From NCBI GenBank assembly GCA_955651735.1, contig CATPAM010000298.1, positions 1 to 5,763 of the forward strand: a stretch of DNA of 5,763 nt. Reading direction: 5' to 3'. The translations under genes and the position numbers were made by a program. The notes beneath the pieces are model-generated. The model was not told the origin of the DNA. It made no database searches and saw only the letters and a list, made by a program, of their open reading frames with translations. The stretch comes from Candidatus Acidiferrales bacterium. GTDB taxonomy: Bacteria; Acidobacteriota; Terriglobia; Acidiferrales; UBA7541. This document shows, piece by piece, positions 1 through 5,298 of the stretch. Position 1 is the first letter of the stretch, and the number at the start of each line of letters is the position of its first letter.

Positions 1-442
1 ACTGGCCGGGGGCGGCGGGATCGGTGGCCAGAGGCAGGAAGGCTACGCGATATTTGCCGGCGAAGGGGTTGGGCGTGACGCGGAGAATGGCGACGTCGTG
101 AGGCGCGTCAGTGGCGACGATGGTGGCTTGGAGCAGGCGGGGCGGGGCGTTGGGTCGGCGGACAATCAGGTAGGGCTGGCCGCCGTCGCGGAAGGTTTCG
201 AGAACGTGAGCGTCGGTGAGCAGGTAGCCTTGCTCGTTGATGAAGAAGGCGTTTCCGAAGAAGGCGTAGTGGTAGCCGCGCGGGGAGGGGGACTCGTCGA
301 GGCGGTAGACAACGGGGCAGATAGCGGCGTCGGGAGAGCCGCCGGGCGGAGTGCCGGCGAACACGCCGAGAGTACAGGAAAAGGCTGCCAGCGCGAAGGT
401 CCCGATTGTAGCTCTTGTTCGGCGATGGCTGAGTTCTGTCAA
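1..442 (-). CDS. Trypsin-like serine protease, exported, 3' part outside window
   Basis: Reading the minus strand from a TTG at 442 gives an open frame that runs off the left edge (147 residues visible). Residues 5-12 are basic (HRRTR), followed by a hydrophobic stretch at about 13-29 ending V-F-A before G30, which reads as a Sec signal peptide. The catalytic His of a chymotrypsin-fold protease lies in LLTDAHVLE (His79), and the catalytic Asp in APHDVAILRV (Asp116). The spacing of 37 suits the trypsin_2/DegP-type family. The serine motif (GNSGG type) would lie beyond the window. It is therefore probably a periplasmic or secreted protease; substrate unknown, and any PDZ domain cannot be seen. 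Start choice: an in-frame TAG stands at 472-470 and no ATG or GTG precedes the signal peptide, so TTG is the only ordinary start that keeps it. Its only Shine-Dalgarno-like GGAG is about 14 nt upstream, which is weak. Family confident; exact start less so. Confidence 0.8.
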   Translation of the reverse strand, partial: MTELSHRRTRATIGTFALAAFSCTLGVFAGTPPGGSPDAAICPVVYRLDESPSPRGYHYAFFGNAFFINEQGYLLTDAHVLETFRDGGQPYLIVRRPNAPPRLLQATIVATDAPHDVAILRVTPNPFAGKYRVAFLPLATDPAAPGQ

Positions 443-816
443 GTTTTCGCGTCTCGCTCCAAAGACAATCTACAGCCGGGTAACGGTGCAGGGAAGCTGG
501 CGCAAGGTACAGGTGCTCCGGGACGCAGCGAGCCAATCAGTGAGGGAGTCCATTGTCGTCGTAGTAAGGAGCTATCGTCCACGGGAGCGCTCTTCAAGTA
601 GCTTGCGCAGCGTTGGCCGATGCGGAGGAGTTCCGCTACTCTAGCGTCCTGTTTCCGAGCACGGCGAACGCGGGCAAGACGCTCCTGCAGAGCTACAGTG
701 ACGGCGCCGGTAACGCTCTCACCGGTCTCTCTGGCGAGAGTTTGCTCGCCTTAGCAGAATGAATTCCACCCGTGGTAGGTAGAGTCACAACGGAAACTGA
801 TCGGCAAAGCCGGGGC
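443..816. other. Intergenic stretch between divergent genes, mostly occupied by a gene remnant
   Basis: No intact gene is seen between the protease start and the oxidoreductase promoter. The stretch 537-773 on the minus strand is the antitoxin remnant described separately. Positions 443-536, where a VapC toxin would be expected directly downstream of the antitoxin, translate in no frame into a PIN-domain start (hydrophobic strand followed by an invariant Asp). Two small hairpins occur at 708-725 (CCGGT/ACCGG arms) and 733-750 (GGCGAG/CTCGCC arms), without a following T tract, so they are not called terminators. A TAGATT about 30 nt upstream of the protease start could serve as a -10 box, but no matching -35 was found. 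Confidence 0.5.
537..773 (-). pseudogene. vapB: Decayed VapB-type antitoxin (Rv0623/PSK_trans_fac family)
   Basis: On the minus strand, one frame from 735 to about 592 encodes ARETGESVTGAVTVALQERL and then ARVRRARKQDARVAELLRIG, followed by QRCASYLK. This matches the TGES-(x)-EAV-x-x-AL-x-ERL core and the LLxIG-x-RC segment of Rv0623-like (PF07704) VapB antitoxins. The family's C-terminal signature Y-D-x-x-G-L-P appears in another frame (tail ALPWTIAPYYDDNGLPH, stop at 539-537), so a shift of about one base lies near 590-594. Upstream, a third frame gives GIHSAKASKL (767-738), which resembles the family N-terminus and needs a one-base correction near 736-737. The triplet where ATG would be expected is ACG (773-771). 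Summed over the three frames the length is close to the normal roughly 80-85 residues. VapB normally binds its PIN-domain RNase partner and represses the shared promoter; no vapC follows. Sequencing errors could mimic the shifts, but two shifts, no start and no toxin favour a relic. Confidence 0.65.
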
Positions 817-845
817 TTGACAAGCGCCGGTTCTTGCAGTATATT
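817..845 (+). promoter_or_regulatory. Sigma70-type promoter of the oxidoreductase operon
   Basis: TTGACA at 817-822 is a perfect -35 box. After exactly 17 nt comes TATATT at 840-845, a 5/6 match to the -10 consensus. Transcription would begin near 852, only about 8 nt before the ATG at 860. No Shine-Dalgarno sequence fits in between, so the message would be effectively leaderless. Inferred from sequence only. Confidence 0.75.
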
Positions 846-857
846 CTGTATATACTG
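837..857. promoter_or_regulatory. Inverted-repeat operator overlapping the -10 box
   Basis: CAGTATAT (837-844) and ATATACTG (850-857) are perfect 8-bp inverted arms around a 5-nt centre (TCTGT). The palindrome covers the whole -10 hexamer and the predicted start site, the usual place for a repressor that blocks polymerase. The right side also contains the self-complementary GTATATAC (848-855). Size and symmetry fit a dimeric winged-helix repressor. The GbsR/MarR-like product of the second gene of this operon is the nearest candidate, but no consensus for that family was matched. Confidence 0.6.
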
Positions 858-859
858 AA

Positions 860-1876
860 ATGACAGACACAACTGCAAAAACGTGCGGGACCGAAACACT
901 GCACCTGGATCCGCCGCGGCGTCCGCTTCGGGTGGTAATCCCCGGAGGCGCAGGGCACCTTGGGCGGATCGTCGCTAGGCATCTGCACGCAAAAGGCAAC
1001 GCGGTTACGATCCTATCGCGCAGCGGAGGGGTTGCGCCCTGGCAAGTCGTTTCGTGGAATGGCGCAGATCCTGATGACTGGACGAGGGAATTGGAAGACG
1101 CCGACGTCGTGATCAATCTGGCAGGGCGAAGCGTCAATTGCCGGTACAACGCGAACAATCGACGCGAAATTTTGGAGTCTCGAATACGAACTACGGAACT
1201 CCTTGGCGAAGCCATCAGCAAACTACATCGGCCGCCGCGTTTGTGGATCAACGCGAGCACCGCCACGATCTACCGACATAGCCTGGATCGTGAGATGGAT
1301 GAAGCGAGCGGAGAGCTCGGAGGGCACGAGCCGGACGCTCCGGACTCGTGGAACTTCAGCATCGAGGTGGCCACGCGTTGGGAGCGAAGCCTCTTCGCTG
1401 CCAACACGCCGCACACGCGGAAGATCGCGCTTCGCAGCGCGATGGTGATGAGTGCTGAGCGCGGAGGAACCTTTGACCTTTTGCTGCGCCTGGTTCGCTT
1501 CGGGCTTGGCGGCGCCTCGGGATCCGGAAAACAATTCATCTCTTGGATTCACGCGGATGATTTTTTGCACGCGCTGGACTATCTCGTCGGACACGAAGAA
1601 TTCGAGGGGCCGATTAACGTGGCAAGCCCCAATCCCTTGCCGAATGACGACTTCATGCGCATTCTCCGAAAGGCTTGTGGCGCCAGGGTGGGGCTTCCAG
1701 CCTCGAAATGGATGCTGGAAGTCGGGGCGTTCTTCCTTCGCACGGAAACGGAGCTGGTCCTAAAGAGCAGGCGCGTTGTTCCGGGGCTTCGGTTGGCGAG
1801 CGGTTTCGAGTTTCAGTTTTCGGAGTGGCGTGGCGCCGCAGAGGACCTGGTGCAGAGATGGCGCAGACAGAAATAA
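860..1876 (+). CDS. TIGR01777-family SDR oxidoreductase (DUF1731 C-terminus)
   Basis: This 338-residue protein is an extended short-chain dehydrogenase/reductase, the YfcH-like TIGR01777 family. It has a Rossmann dinucleotide motif VVIPGGAGHLG (residues 25-35), the family block VINLAGRSVNCRY (84-96), an NASTATIY segment (131-138) with the Tyr near the usual active-site position, SWIH in the middle, and a C-terminal DUF1731 segment (about 278-335) with ELVLKSRRVVPG. NAD(P) binding is expected in the cytoplasm; no substrate is established for the family. The core starts at residue 23, so there is a 22-residue leader rich in Thr and Pro. ATG 860 was kept because the promoter sits directly upstream and no better start with a Shine-Dalgarno exists; the next possible start, GTG at codon 25, would cut the first strand of the Rossmann fold. 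It is first in an apparent operon with the regulator 20 nt downstream. Confidence 0.9.
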   Translation: MTDTTAKTCGTETLHLDPPRRPLRVVIPGGAGHLGRIVARHLHAKGNAVTILSRSGGVAPWQVVSWNGADPDDWTRELEDADVVINLAGRSVNCRYNANNRREILESRIRTTELLGEAISKLHRPPRLWINASTATIYRHSLDREMDEASGELGGHEPDAPDSWNFSIEVATRWERSLFAANTPHTRKIALRSAMVMSAERGGTFDLLLRLVRFGLGGASGSGKQFISWIHADDFLHALDYLVGHEEFEGPINVASPNPLPNDDFMRILRKACGARVGLPASKWMLEVGAFFLRTETELVLKSRRVVPGLRLASGFEFQFSEWRGAAEDLVQRWRRQK

Positions 1877-1883
1877 CAGGAGT

Positions 1884-1889
1884 GAGGGG
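1884..1889 (+). promoter_or_regulatory. Ribosome binding site fixing the regulator start
   Basis: GAGGGG lies 7 nt before the ATG at 1897, within a purine-rich AGGAGTGAGGGG. A longer in-frame ATG at 1858 would overlap the upstream gene by 19 nt and has only a poorly spaced GAGG, so 1897 is preferred. Confidence 0.6.
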
Positions 1890-1896
1890 CGACGAG

Positions 1897-2460
1897 ATGA
1901 GTGGACATGCGACGCAATACACGTTAACGCCGGTGGCGCAGAAATTTATTTTGCATTGGGGGGAGATGGGGACGCGGTGGGGGATTAACCGCACCGTCGC
2001 GCAGGTGCATGCGCTGCTGTTTCTGGCGCCGAAGCCGCTGCCGGCGGATGAGATTTCGACGACGTTGGCGGTGGCGCGGTCGAATGTCAGCACCAGTTTG
2101 CGGGAGCTGCAAGGATGGGGGATTGTGCGGGTAGTGCATGTGCTGGGCGACCGGCGGGATCATTTCGAGTCGATTAAGGATGTTTGGGAGATTTTTCGAA
2201 TTGTTTCGGAGGAGCGGAAACGGCGGGAGATCGACCCGACGCTGCGGGTACTGGCGGAGTGTGTGCAGGAGTTGAAGACGAGTGCGCAAGGGGACGCGTA
2301 TACGCGGGAACGTCTAGAAAGTATGCTGGAGTTTTTGAGGGCGATGGCGGGATTGTTTGAGGAGATTTTGCGGATGCCGACCGGGGCGCTGAAGGGCGTG
2401 GTGAAGCTGCGGGGGAAAGTGATTACGTTGTTGGGGGCGGAGAAGAAGAGGGCGGGATAG
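1897..2460 (+). CDS. GbsR/MarR-family transcriptional regulator
   Basis: The 187-residue product opens with a helix holding FILHWGEMGTRWGINRTVAQ (17-36), the typical entry to GbsR-like proteins. A winged helix-turn-helix follows: helix LPADEISTTL, recognition helix RSNVSTSLRELQGWG (61-75), and the wing VVHVLGDRRDHFE (79-91). The rest (92-187) is charged and helical and probably forms the dimer interface. GbsR proteins (Bacillus GbsR/OpcR type) are repressors of small gene sets, often sensing small molecules. Here the ligand is unknown, and no choline or betaine genes are nearby. The position between the oxidoreductase and the DUF393 gene, in the same direction with a 20-nt gap upstream, suggests it controls its own operon, possibly through the palindrome at 837-857; that link is inference. 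The family is clear from the helix-turn-helix and the WGxNR signature. Confidence 0.85.
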   Translation: MSGHATQYTLTPVAQKFILHWGEMGTRWGINRTVAQVHALLFLAPKPLPADEISTTLAVARSNVSTSLRELQGWGIVRVVHVLGDRRDHFESIKDVWEIFRIVSEERKRREIDPTLRVLAECVQELKTSAQGDAYTRERLESMLEFLRAMAGLFEEILRMPTGALKGVVKLRGKVITLLGAEKKRAG

Positions 2461-2492
2461 CCGCGAGAAGAGGACGGAAAGAGGAGATTTGC

Positions 2493-2516
2493 CACGGAGG
2501 CACGGAGGCACAGAGA
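2493..2516 (+). repeat. Short 8-nt tandem repeat in the operon gap
   Basis: CACGGAGG occurs twice without interruption (2493-2500, 2501-2508), followed by a degenerate third unit CACAGAGA (2509-2516). Each full unit carries a GGAGG, so the array mimics repeated Shine-Dalgarno cores just upstream of the genuine GAGG of the next gene. Similar CACGGAGG-type strings are, to my recollection, scattered in intergenic DNA of many environmental bacteria. Function unknown. Confidence 0.6.
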
Positions 2517-2517
2517 C

Positions 2518-2521
2518 GAGG
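2518..2521 (+). promoter_or_regulatory. Ribosome binding site of the DUF393 gene
   Basis: GAGG stands 5 nt before the ATG at 2527, supporting that start rather than an internal one. It directly abuts the 8-nt tandem repeat. Confidence 0.5.
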
Positions 2522-2526
2522 AAATC

Positions 2527-2937
2527 ATGATTTCGCTGGCATCGGAGTTTACGGATGGAAAAGGGCGGCACGCGCGCGGGTGGCTGTTTTTTGACGCGGA
2601 GTGCGGGTTTTGCACGCGGACGGCGCGATGGCTTCTGCCTATTCTGGAGAGGCGGGAACTGGCGGTGGCGCCGCTGCAGGATCCGAGGGTGGGCGCGCTC
2701 TTAGGATTATCGCGATCTGAATTGCTGCGCGAGCTGCGTTTCTTGCTCTCGGACGGCAGTCAATATGGCGGGGTGGACGCGGTACTTGCGGTGGCACGCG
2801 AGATTTGGTGGGCGCGGCCGGTGGCGTGGCTGGCGAAAATTCCGGGAATGATGGGGCAACTGCGGCGCGGATATTACTGGTTTGCCGGGCGGCGTCGCTG
2901 CGCTGCGATGCATTGCGAAATTGAGCGCGCGAGCTGA
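2527..2937 (+). CDS. DUF393 (DCC-type) thiol-disulfide oxidoreductase-like protein
   Basis: The 136-residue protein carries [13 protein letters not shown] (19-31), the D-x-x-C-x-x-C signature (Cys26, Cys29) of the DUF393 / 'DCC family' (YuxK-like). A thioredoxin-like small protein follows, with the family's usual middle part ([16 protein letters not shown]) and C-terminal tryptophan, arginine and tyrosine-rich segment. A CxxC of this kind suggests cytosolic thiol-disulfide chemistry, but no reaction has been proved for most members. There is no signal peptide. About 17 residues precede the first strand, slightly more than usual, yet the GAGG at 5-nt spacing supports this start. It lies 66 nt after the regulator on the same strand and is probably the last gene of that operon. 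Pairing of TIGR01777 and DUF393 genes is, as far as I recall, seen in other genomes too. It faces bshA 48 nt downstream. Confidence 0.85.
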   Translation: MISLASEFTDGKGRHARGWLFFDAECGFCTRTARWLLPILERRELAVAPLQDPRVGALLGLSRSELLRELRFLLSDGSQYGGVDAVLAVAREIWWARPVAWLAKIPGMMGQLRRGYYWFAGRRRCAAMHCEIERAS

Positions 2938-2960
2938 TTTAGGCAACGGGAGGACCGCCA

Positions 2961-2978
2961 GAAGTGGCTGTCCCCACC
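2961..2978. repeat. Possible dispersed intergenic repeat (GTGGCTGTCCCCAC core)
   Basis: The 48-nt gap between the convergent DUF393 and bshA genes contains GAAGTGGCTGTCCCCACC. GTGG (2964-2967) and CCAC (2974-2977) can pair around a 6-nt loop, and CGGG/CCCG flank it (2947-2950, 2977-2980). The AGTGnCTGTCCCC string resembles short REP-like repeats that I recall from many soil-bacterial genomes. Only one copy is in this window. It may act as a weak bidirectional terminator, but no T tract follows. Confidence 0.3.
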
Positions 2979-2985
2979 CGCAGGG

Positions 2986-4125
2986 TTAGGCGCGGGCGGC
3001 GGAGGCTGATTCTAGGACGCGCTGGTAGTAGCGCTCGTATTGGGGGATAACGTCGTTGGCGCAGAATTTTCGCTTGGCGTTGATGCGGGCGCGCTGGCCC
3101 ATTTCGCGGCCGCGGTCGGCGCGCGACAGAAGTTCGATGGCGTAGCGTCCCGCTTCCTTTACATCGCTGGGTTCCACTAAAAATCCATCCACTCCGTGCT
3201 CGACGACTTCAGGGACGCCGCCGACATTGGTGGCGATTACGGGGACTTCGCAGGCCATGGCCTCAAGCGCGGCCAAGCCGAAGGACTCGAGCTGCGAGGG
3301 GAGCAGGAAGAGATCGGCCGCGGAAAGCTTCTGGTAGACGGCGTTTTGCTTGCCGAGGAAGAATACGTCCTTCTGCAGCTTTTTTTTGCGGACGAGATAT
3401 TCGGCGGCGCCGCGATCGGGGCCGTCGCCGATGAGGACCAGCTTCGCCGGCATTTTGGCGCGCACCAGCGCAAAGATCTCAACGCAGTCTGGCACGCGCT
3501 TCACTGGACGGAAATTCGACAAGTGCATGAGGATGGGTTCACCATTGGGGGCCCATTGGGCGCGTAGCTCTTTAGCGTCGGTGCGCGTGTAGAGATCGCA
3601 GTTGACGAAGTTGGGGATGACGTCGATGGGGCGCTTGATGTCGAACTCCTTGAGCGTTTGCGCGAGCAGATAGTTGGAGATAGCGGTGACTCCATCGCTC
3701 TGCTCGATGGAAAAGCGCGTGATCGGGAGATAGCTGCGGTTGCTGCCGACGAGCGTAATGTCCGTGCCGTGCAACGTGGTGACGAAAGGCAAGCGGCGGG
3801 GCGCGGCCATGGAGCGGGCGAGCATAGCGCTGACGGAATGCGGAATGGCGTAGTGGACGTGAAGAATATCGAGTGATTCCGACTCGAAGACTTCGAGCAT
3901 TTTGGTGGCGAGCGCCAAGGTGTACGGCGGGTGATCGAACAGCGGGTAGGAGACAACCTCCACTTCGTGGAAGAAGATGTGCGGGTCGGCCGTATTCATC
4001 CGGATGGGCGGGGCGTAGCTGATGAAATGGACGTCGTGCCCGCGAGCGGCGAGCTCTTGGCCAAGCTCGGTCGCAACAACTCCTGAGCCGCCATAGGTGG
4101 GATAACACGTAATGCCGACGCGCAT
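2986..4125 (-). CDS. bshA: BshA, N-acetyl-alpha-D-glucosaminyl L-malate synthase
   Basis: This 379-residue GT4 glycosyltransferase has the length and layout of BshA, which joins UDP-GlcNAc to L-malate in the first step of bacillithiol (BSH) synthesis in the cytoplasm. The N-terminus GITCYPTYGGSGVVATELG (4-22) is the hallmark BshA opening, with the donor/acceptor glycine loop. LHGTDITLVG (118-127), SNFRPVKR (203-210), the GDGPDR loop (233-238) and the retaining GT4 E-x7-E motif ESFGLAALE (Glu280, Glu288) followed by VPVIATNVGGVPEVV complete both Rossmann domains. Cys residues are few. Start at ATG 4125: the hallmark follows within four residues, although only a weak GGCGG precedes it. No bshB deacetylase or bshC ligase gene is in the window, so whether BSH is actually made is an inference. 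The gene stands alone on this strand, divergent from the thioesterase. Confidence 0.93.
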   Translation of the reverse strand: MRVGITCYPTYGGSGVVATELGQELAARGHDVHFISYAPPIRMNTADPHIFFHEVEVVSYPLFDHPPYTLALATKMLEVFESESLDILHVHYAIPHSVSAMLARSMAAPRRLPFVTTLHGTDITLVGSNRSYLPITRFSIEQSDGVTAISNYLLAQTLKEFDIKRPIDVIPNFVNCDLYTRTDAKELRAQWAPNGEPILMHLSNFRPVKRVPDCVEIFALVRAKMPAKLVLIGDGPDRGAAEYLVRKKKLQKDVFFLGKQNAVYQKLSAADLFLLPSQLESFGLAALEAMACEVPVIATNVGGVPEVVEHGVDGFLVEPSDVKEAGRYAIELLSRADRGREMGQRARINAKRKFCANDVIPQYERYYQRVLESASAARA

Positions 4126-4196
4126 TTGACCGCCGTTTTCGGATCTTCCGACCTGCCGCAGTACCTTACATCAAATCTGCTCGCGAGCGCGCTAAC

Positions 4197-4226
4197 TTGC
4201 GGGCGTGGGAGTCCGGATGCTAGAGT
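4197..4226 (+). promoter_or_regulatory. Possible promoter of the thioesterase gene, long leader
   Basis: TTGCGG (4197-4202), an 18-nt spacer and TAGAGT (4221-4226) with an extended -10 TG at 4218-4219 form a moderate sigma70 match. Transcription near 4233 would leave a leader of about 150 nt before the ATG at 4386. The leader holds small hairpins such as GCCT/AGGC (4248-4258) but no riboswitch class that I could recognise. No convincing promoter for the divergent bshA was found in 4126-4200. Confidence 0.35.
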
Positions 4227-4385
4227 CGCCCACCCGGTATCGACCCGGCCTGACAGGCACCCCGTTAGACGCACAAGGGCCCCAGAACGTGACACGCCCG
4301 AAAGGAGAAACCGCACCCATTACGGGAGGGGGAACTGGCCTGGGACGAGCGGCCTTTCCGCGTATTGAGGGCGATTGGCACTGAC

Positions 4386-4832
4386 ATGGGGAAGAAATTA
4401 TCGGAAGAGGCGAGAGCCTTCGAGGCCGCCACACGCCGGCATCTGAAAGAAAGCCGCGCGATCGCGATGCTGGGATTCGAGCTGGAATCGGCATCGCGTG
4501 GACATGCCATTTTGCGGCTGGATGCGCGCGCACGCCACAAGCAACTCAATAACGTGGTGCACGGAGGGATTCTGGCCGCGCTGGCAGACACCGCGGGAGC
4601 GATTGCGGCATACACAACAGTACCGAAGGGAGTGGCGCTGGCCACGATCGAGCTGAAGATCAACTATCTGGAAGGGGTGCTGGGCGGGCGCATCCGGGCC
4701 CAGGCGCGCGTGCTGCGCACCGGGCGTAATTTTGTGGTCACGGAATGCGAGATTTTGGACCGCAAGGGCACGCTCGCCGCGAAAGCCTTGTTGACCTTCG
4801 GCGCCGCGGGCGGTCACTCGCTCCAGGGATAA
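4386..4832 (+). CDS. PaaI-family hotdog-fold thioesterase
   Basis: The 148-residue product is a single hotdog domain. The central helix carries the PaaI signature NNVVHGGILAALADTAG (55-71): His59-Gly-Gly and Asp68 are the catalytic or oxyanion-hole elements of this acyl-CoA thioesterase class. Strands follow with TIELKINYLEGV and GRIRAQARVLRTGRN, as in family members. The expected role is hydrolysis of acyl- or aryl-CoA thioesters, probably as a homotetramer in the cytoplasm; the substrate cannot be told, and no phenylacetate or other pathway genes accompany it. Start: ATG 4386 was taken. The frame could begin at TTG 4365, which adds seven residues outside the fold, and the only GAGGG (4367-4371) is 14 nt before the ATG. 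The gene ends 6 nt before the stop of the convergent Hfq-like gene. Confidence 0.87.
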   Translation: MGKKLSEEARAFEAATRRHLKESRAIAMLGFELESASRGHAILRLDARARHKQLNNVVHGGILAALADTAGAIAAYTTVPKGVALATIELKINYLEGVLGGRIRAQARVLRTGRNFVVTECEILDRKGTLAAKALLTFGAAGGHSLQG

Positions 4833-4838
4833 TTGCGG

Positions 4839-5180
4839 TTACTCGTCCCCGCCATGCGCGGACTCTTCGCCGTCTTTATAGACGTATTTGATCACGCGCT
4901 TGAAGAGCAGCAGGTTGGGGCTGCCTTGCCGCGTGAGCTTAATGCAATCGCGGTCGTACCATTCGACCGTGCCGCGCAGGACTTCGCCATTGTCCAATAC
5001 GACGGCCATGGGCGTGTGGGCCTGCATCTGCTTGACCCAATAAAAATTTTCCGCGTGGGTTACTTCCGGCGGCGCGGGCTTCTTGCTTGGTGCGGGACCG
5101 TTGTTGCCGTGCTGCGGTCGGGGCGGAACTTGTTCCTTCACGTCCGCGAAACCCGGACGGAACATCCGTCGGTTCACCAT
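4839..5180 (-). CDS. Divergent Hfq-like Sm-fold protein with N-terminal extension
   Basis: The 113-residue product has an Sm/Hfq-like core at about 44-103. A short N-terminal helix (ENFYWVKQMQAHTPM) is followed by the Sm1-like strands VVLDNGEVLRGTVEWYDRD (60-78) and the Sm2-like end LLLFKRVIKYVYKD (90-103). These align with Hfq's LVNGIKLQGQIESFD and YKHAI stretches. Hfq forms hexamers that hold small RNAs and mRNAs. Here the proximal-site KH becomes Lys94-Arg95, and the aromatic after the conserved Asp becomes Asp78, so RNA specificity may differ. Unlike standard Hfq, which has a C-terminal tail, the extra 43 residues are N-terminal, basic and rich in Pro, Gly and Asn, probably disordered. 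Such proteins may be paralogues beside a normal Hfq. Start at ATG 5180 is supported by a strong Shine-Dalgarno. A TACAAT at 5266-5261 could be a -10 box, but no -35 was seen. Confidence 0.75.
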   Translation of the reverse strand: MVNRRMFRPGFADVKEQVPPRPQHGNNGPAPSKKPAPPEVTHAENFYWVKQMQAHTPMAVVLDNGEVLRGTVEWYDRDCIKLTRQGSPNLLLFKRVIKYVYKDGEESAHGGDE

Positions 5181-5185
5181 GACTG

Positions 5186-5191
5186 CTCCTT
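5186..5191 (-). promoter_or_regulatory. Strong Shine-Dalgarno of the Hfq-like gene
   Basis: On the minus strand AAGGAG lies 5 nt before the ATG at 5180. It is the best ribosome binding site in the window and fixes the start, which confirms that the unusual N-terminal extension is translated. Confidence 0.75.
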
Positions 5192-5298
5192 AGTGAAATT
5201 GCCAGACTGGCTGGTATCACTCGTATGATGCGCCCTGGGGCCGCCGGGTTACAGTAGGGAATTGTAAATTTGAATGTAGCGCGAATGCGGGATTGAAG

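Noticed and set aside
108..536. Minus-strand open frame placed like a VapC toxin after the antitoxin remnant
   Set aside because: It overlaps the protease in another frame, is extremely rich in Arg, Pro and Leu, and lacks any PIN-domain acidic residues or opening strand.
98..601. Long plus-strand open frame at the left end
   Set aside because: It is antisense to the protease and to the antitoxin tail, with Gly/Val/Glu-rich low-complexity translation and no family signature.
733..750. GGCGAG/CTCGCC hairpin as a transcription terminator
   Set aside because: No T tract follows on either strand, and the bases are explained by the antitoxin remnant.
568..762. Plus-strand frame of 64 codons that reads like protein (ends GLSGESLLALAE)
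   Set aside because: It has no ordinary start and lies exactly opposite the antitoxin core, whose family signature explains the codon-like composition.
837..857. SOS (LexA) box at the operon promoter
   Set aside because: The arms begin CAGTATAT, not CTGT-N8-ACAG, and none of the genes is a DNA-repair gene.
1675..1896. N-terminally longer form of the GbsR-like regulator
   Set aside because: The extra 74 residues overlap the oxidoreductase in another frame, and a good ribosome binding site precedes ATG 1897.
3196..3567. Plus-strand open frame inside bshA
   Set aside because: It is purely antisense to the conserved GT4 C-terminal domain and carries no recognisable motif.
4201..4260. tRNA-like or riboswitch-like fold in the divergent gap
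   Set aside because: No acceptor stem, TTCRA loop or known riboswitch core could be matched by eye; only short unrelated stems are present.
4126..4368. Small plus-strand open frame in the bshA-thioesterase gap
   Set aside because: It starts on a TTG next to the bshA start without a ribosome binding site, and its Arg/Pro/Thr-rich translation looks non-coding.
4833..5228. Plus-strand open frame over the Hfq-like gene
   Set aside because: It is antisense to the Sm-fold protein, which has a strong Shine-Dalgarno and family motifs.
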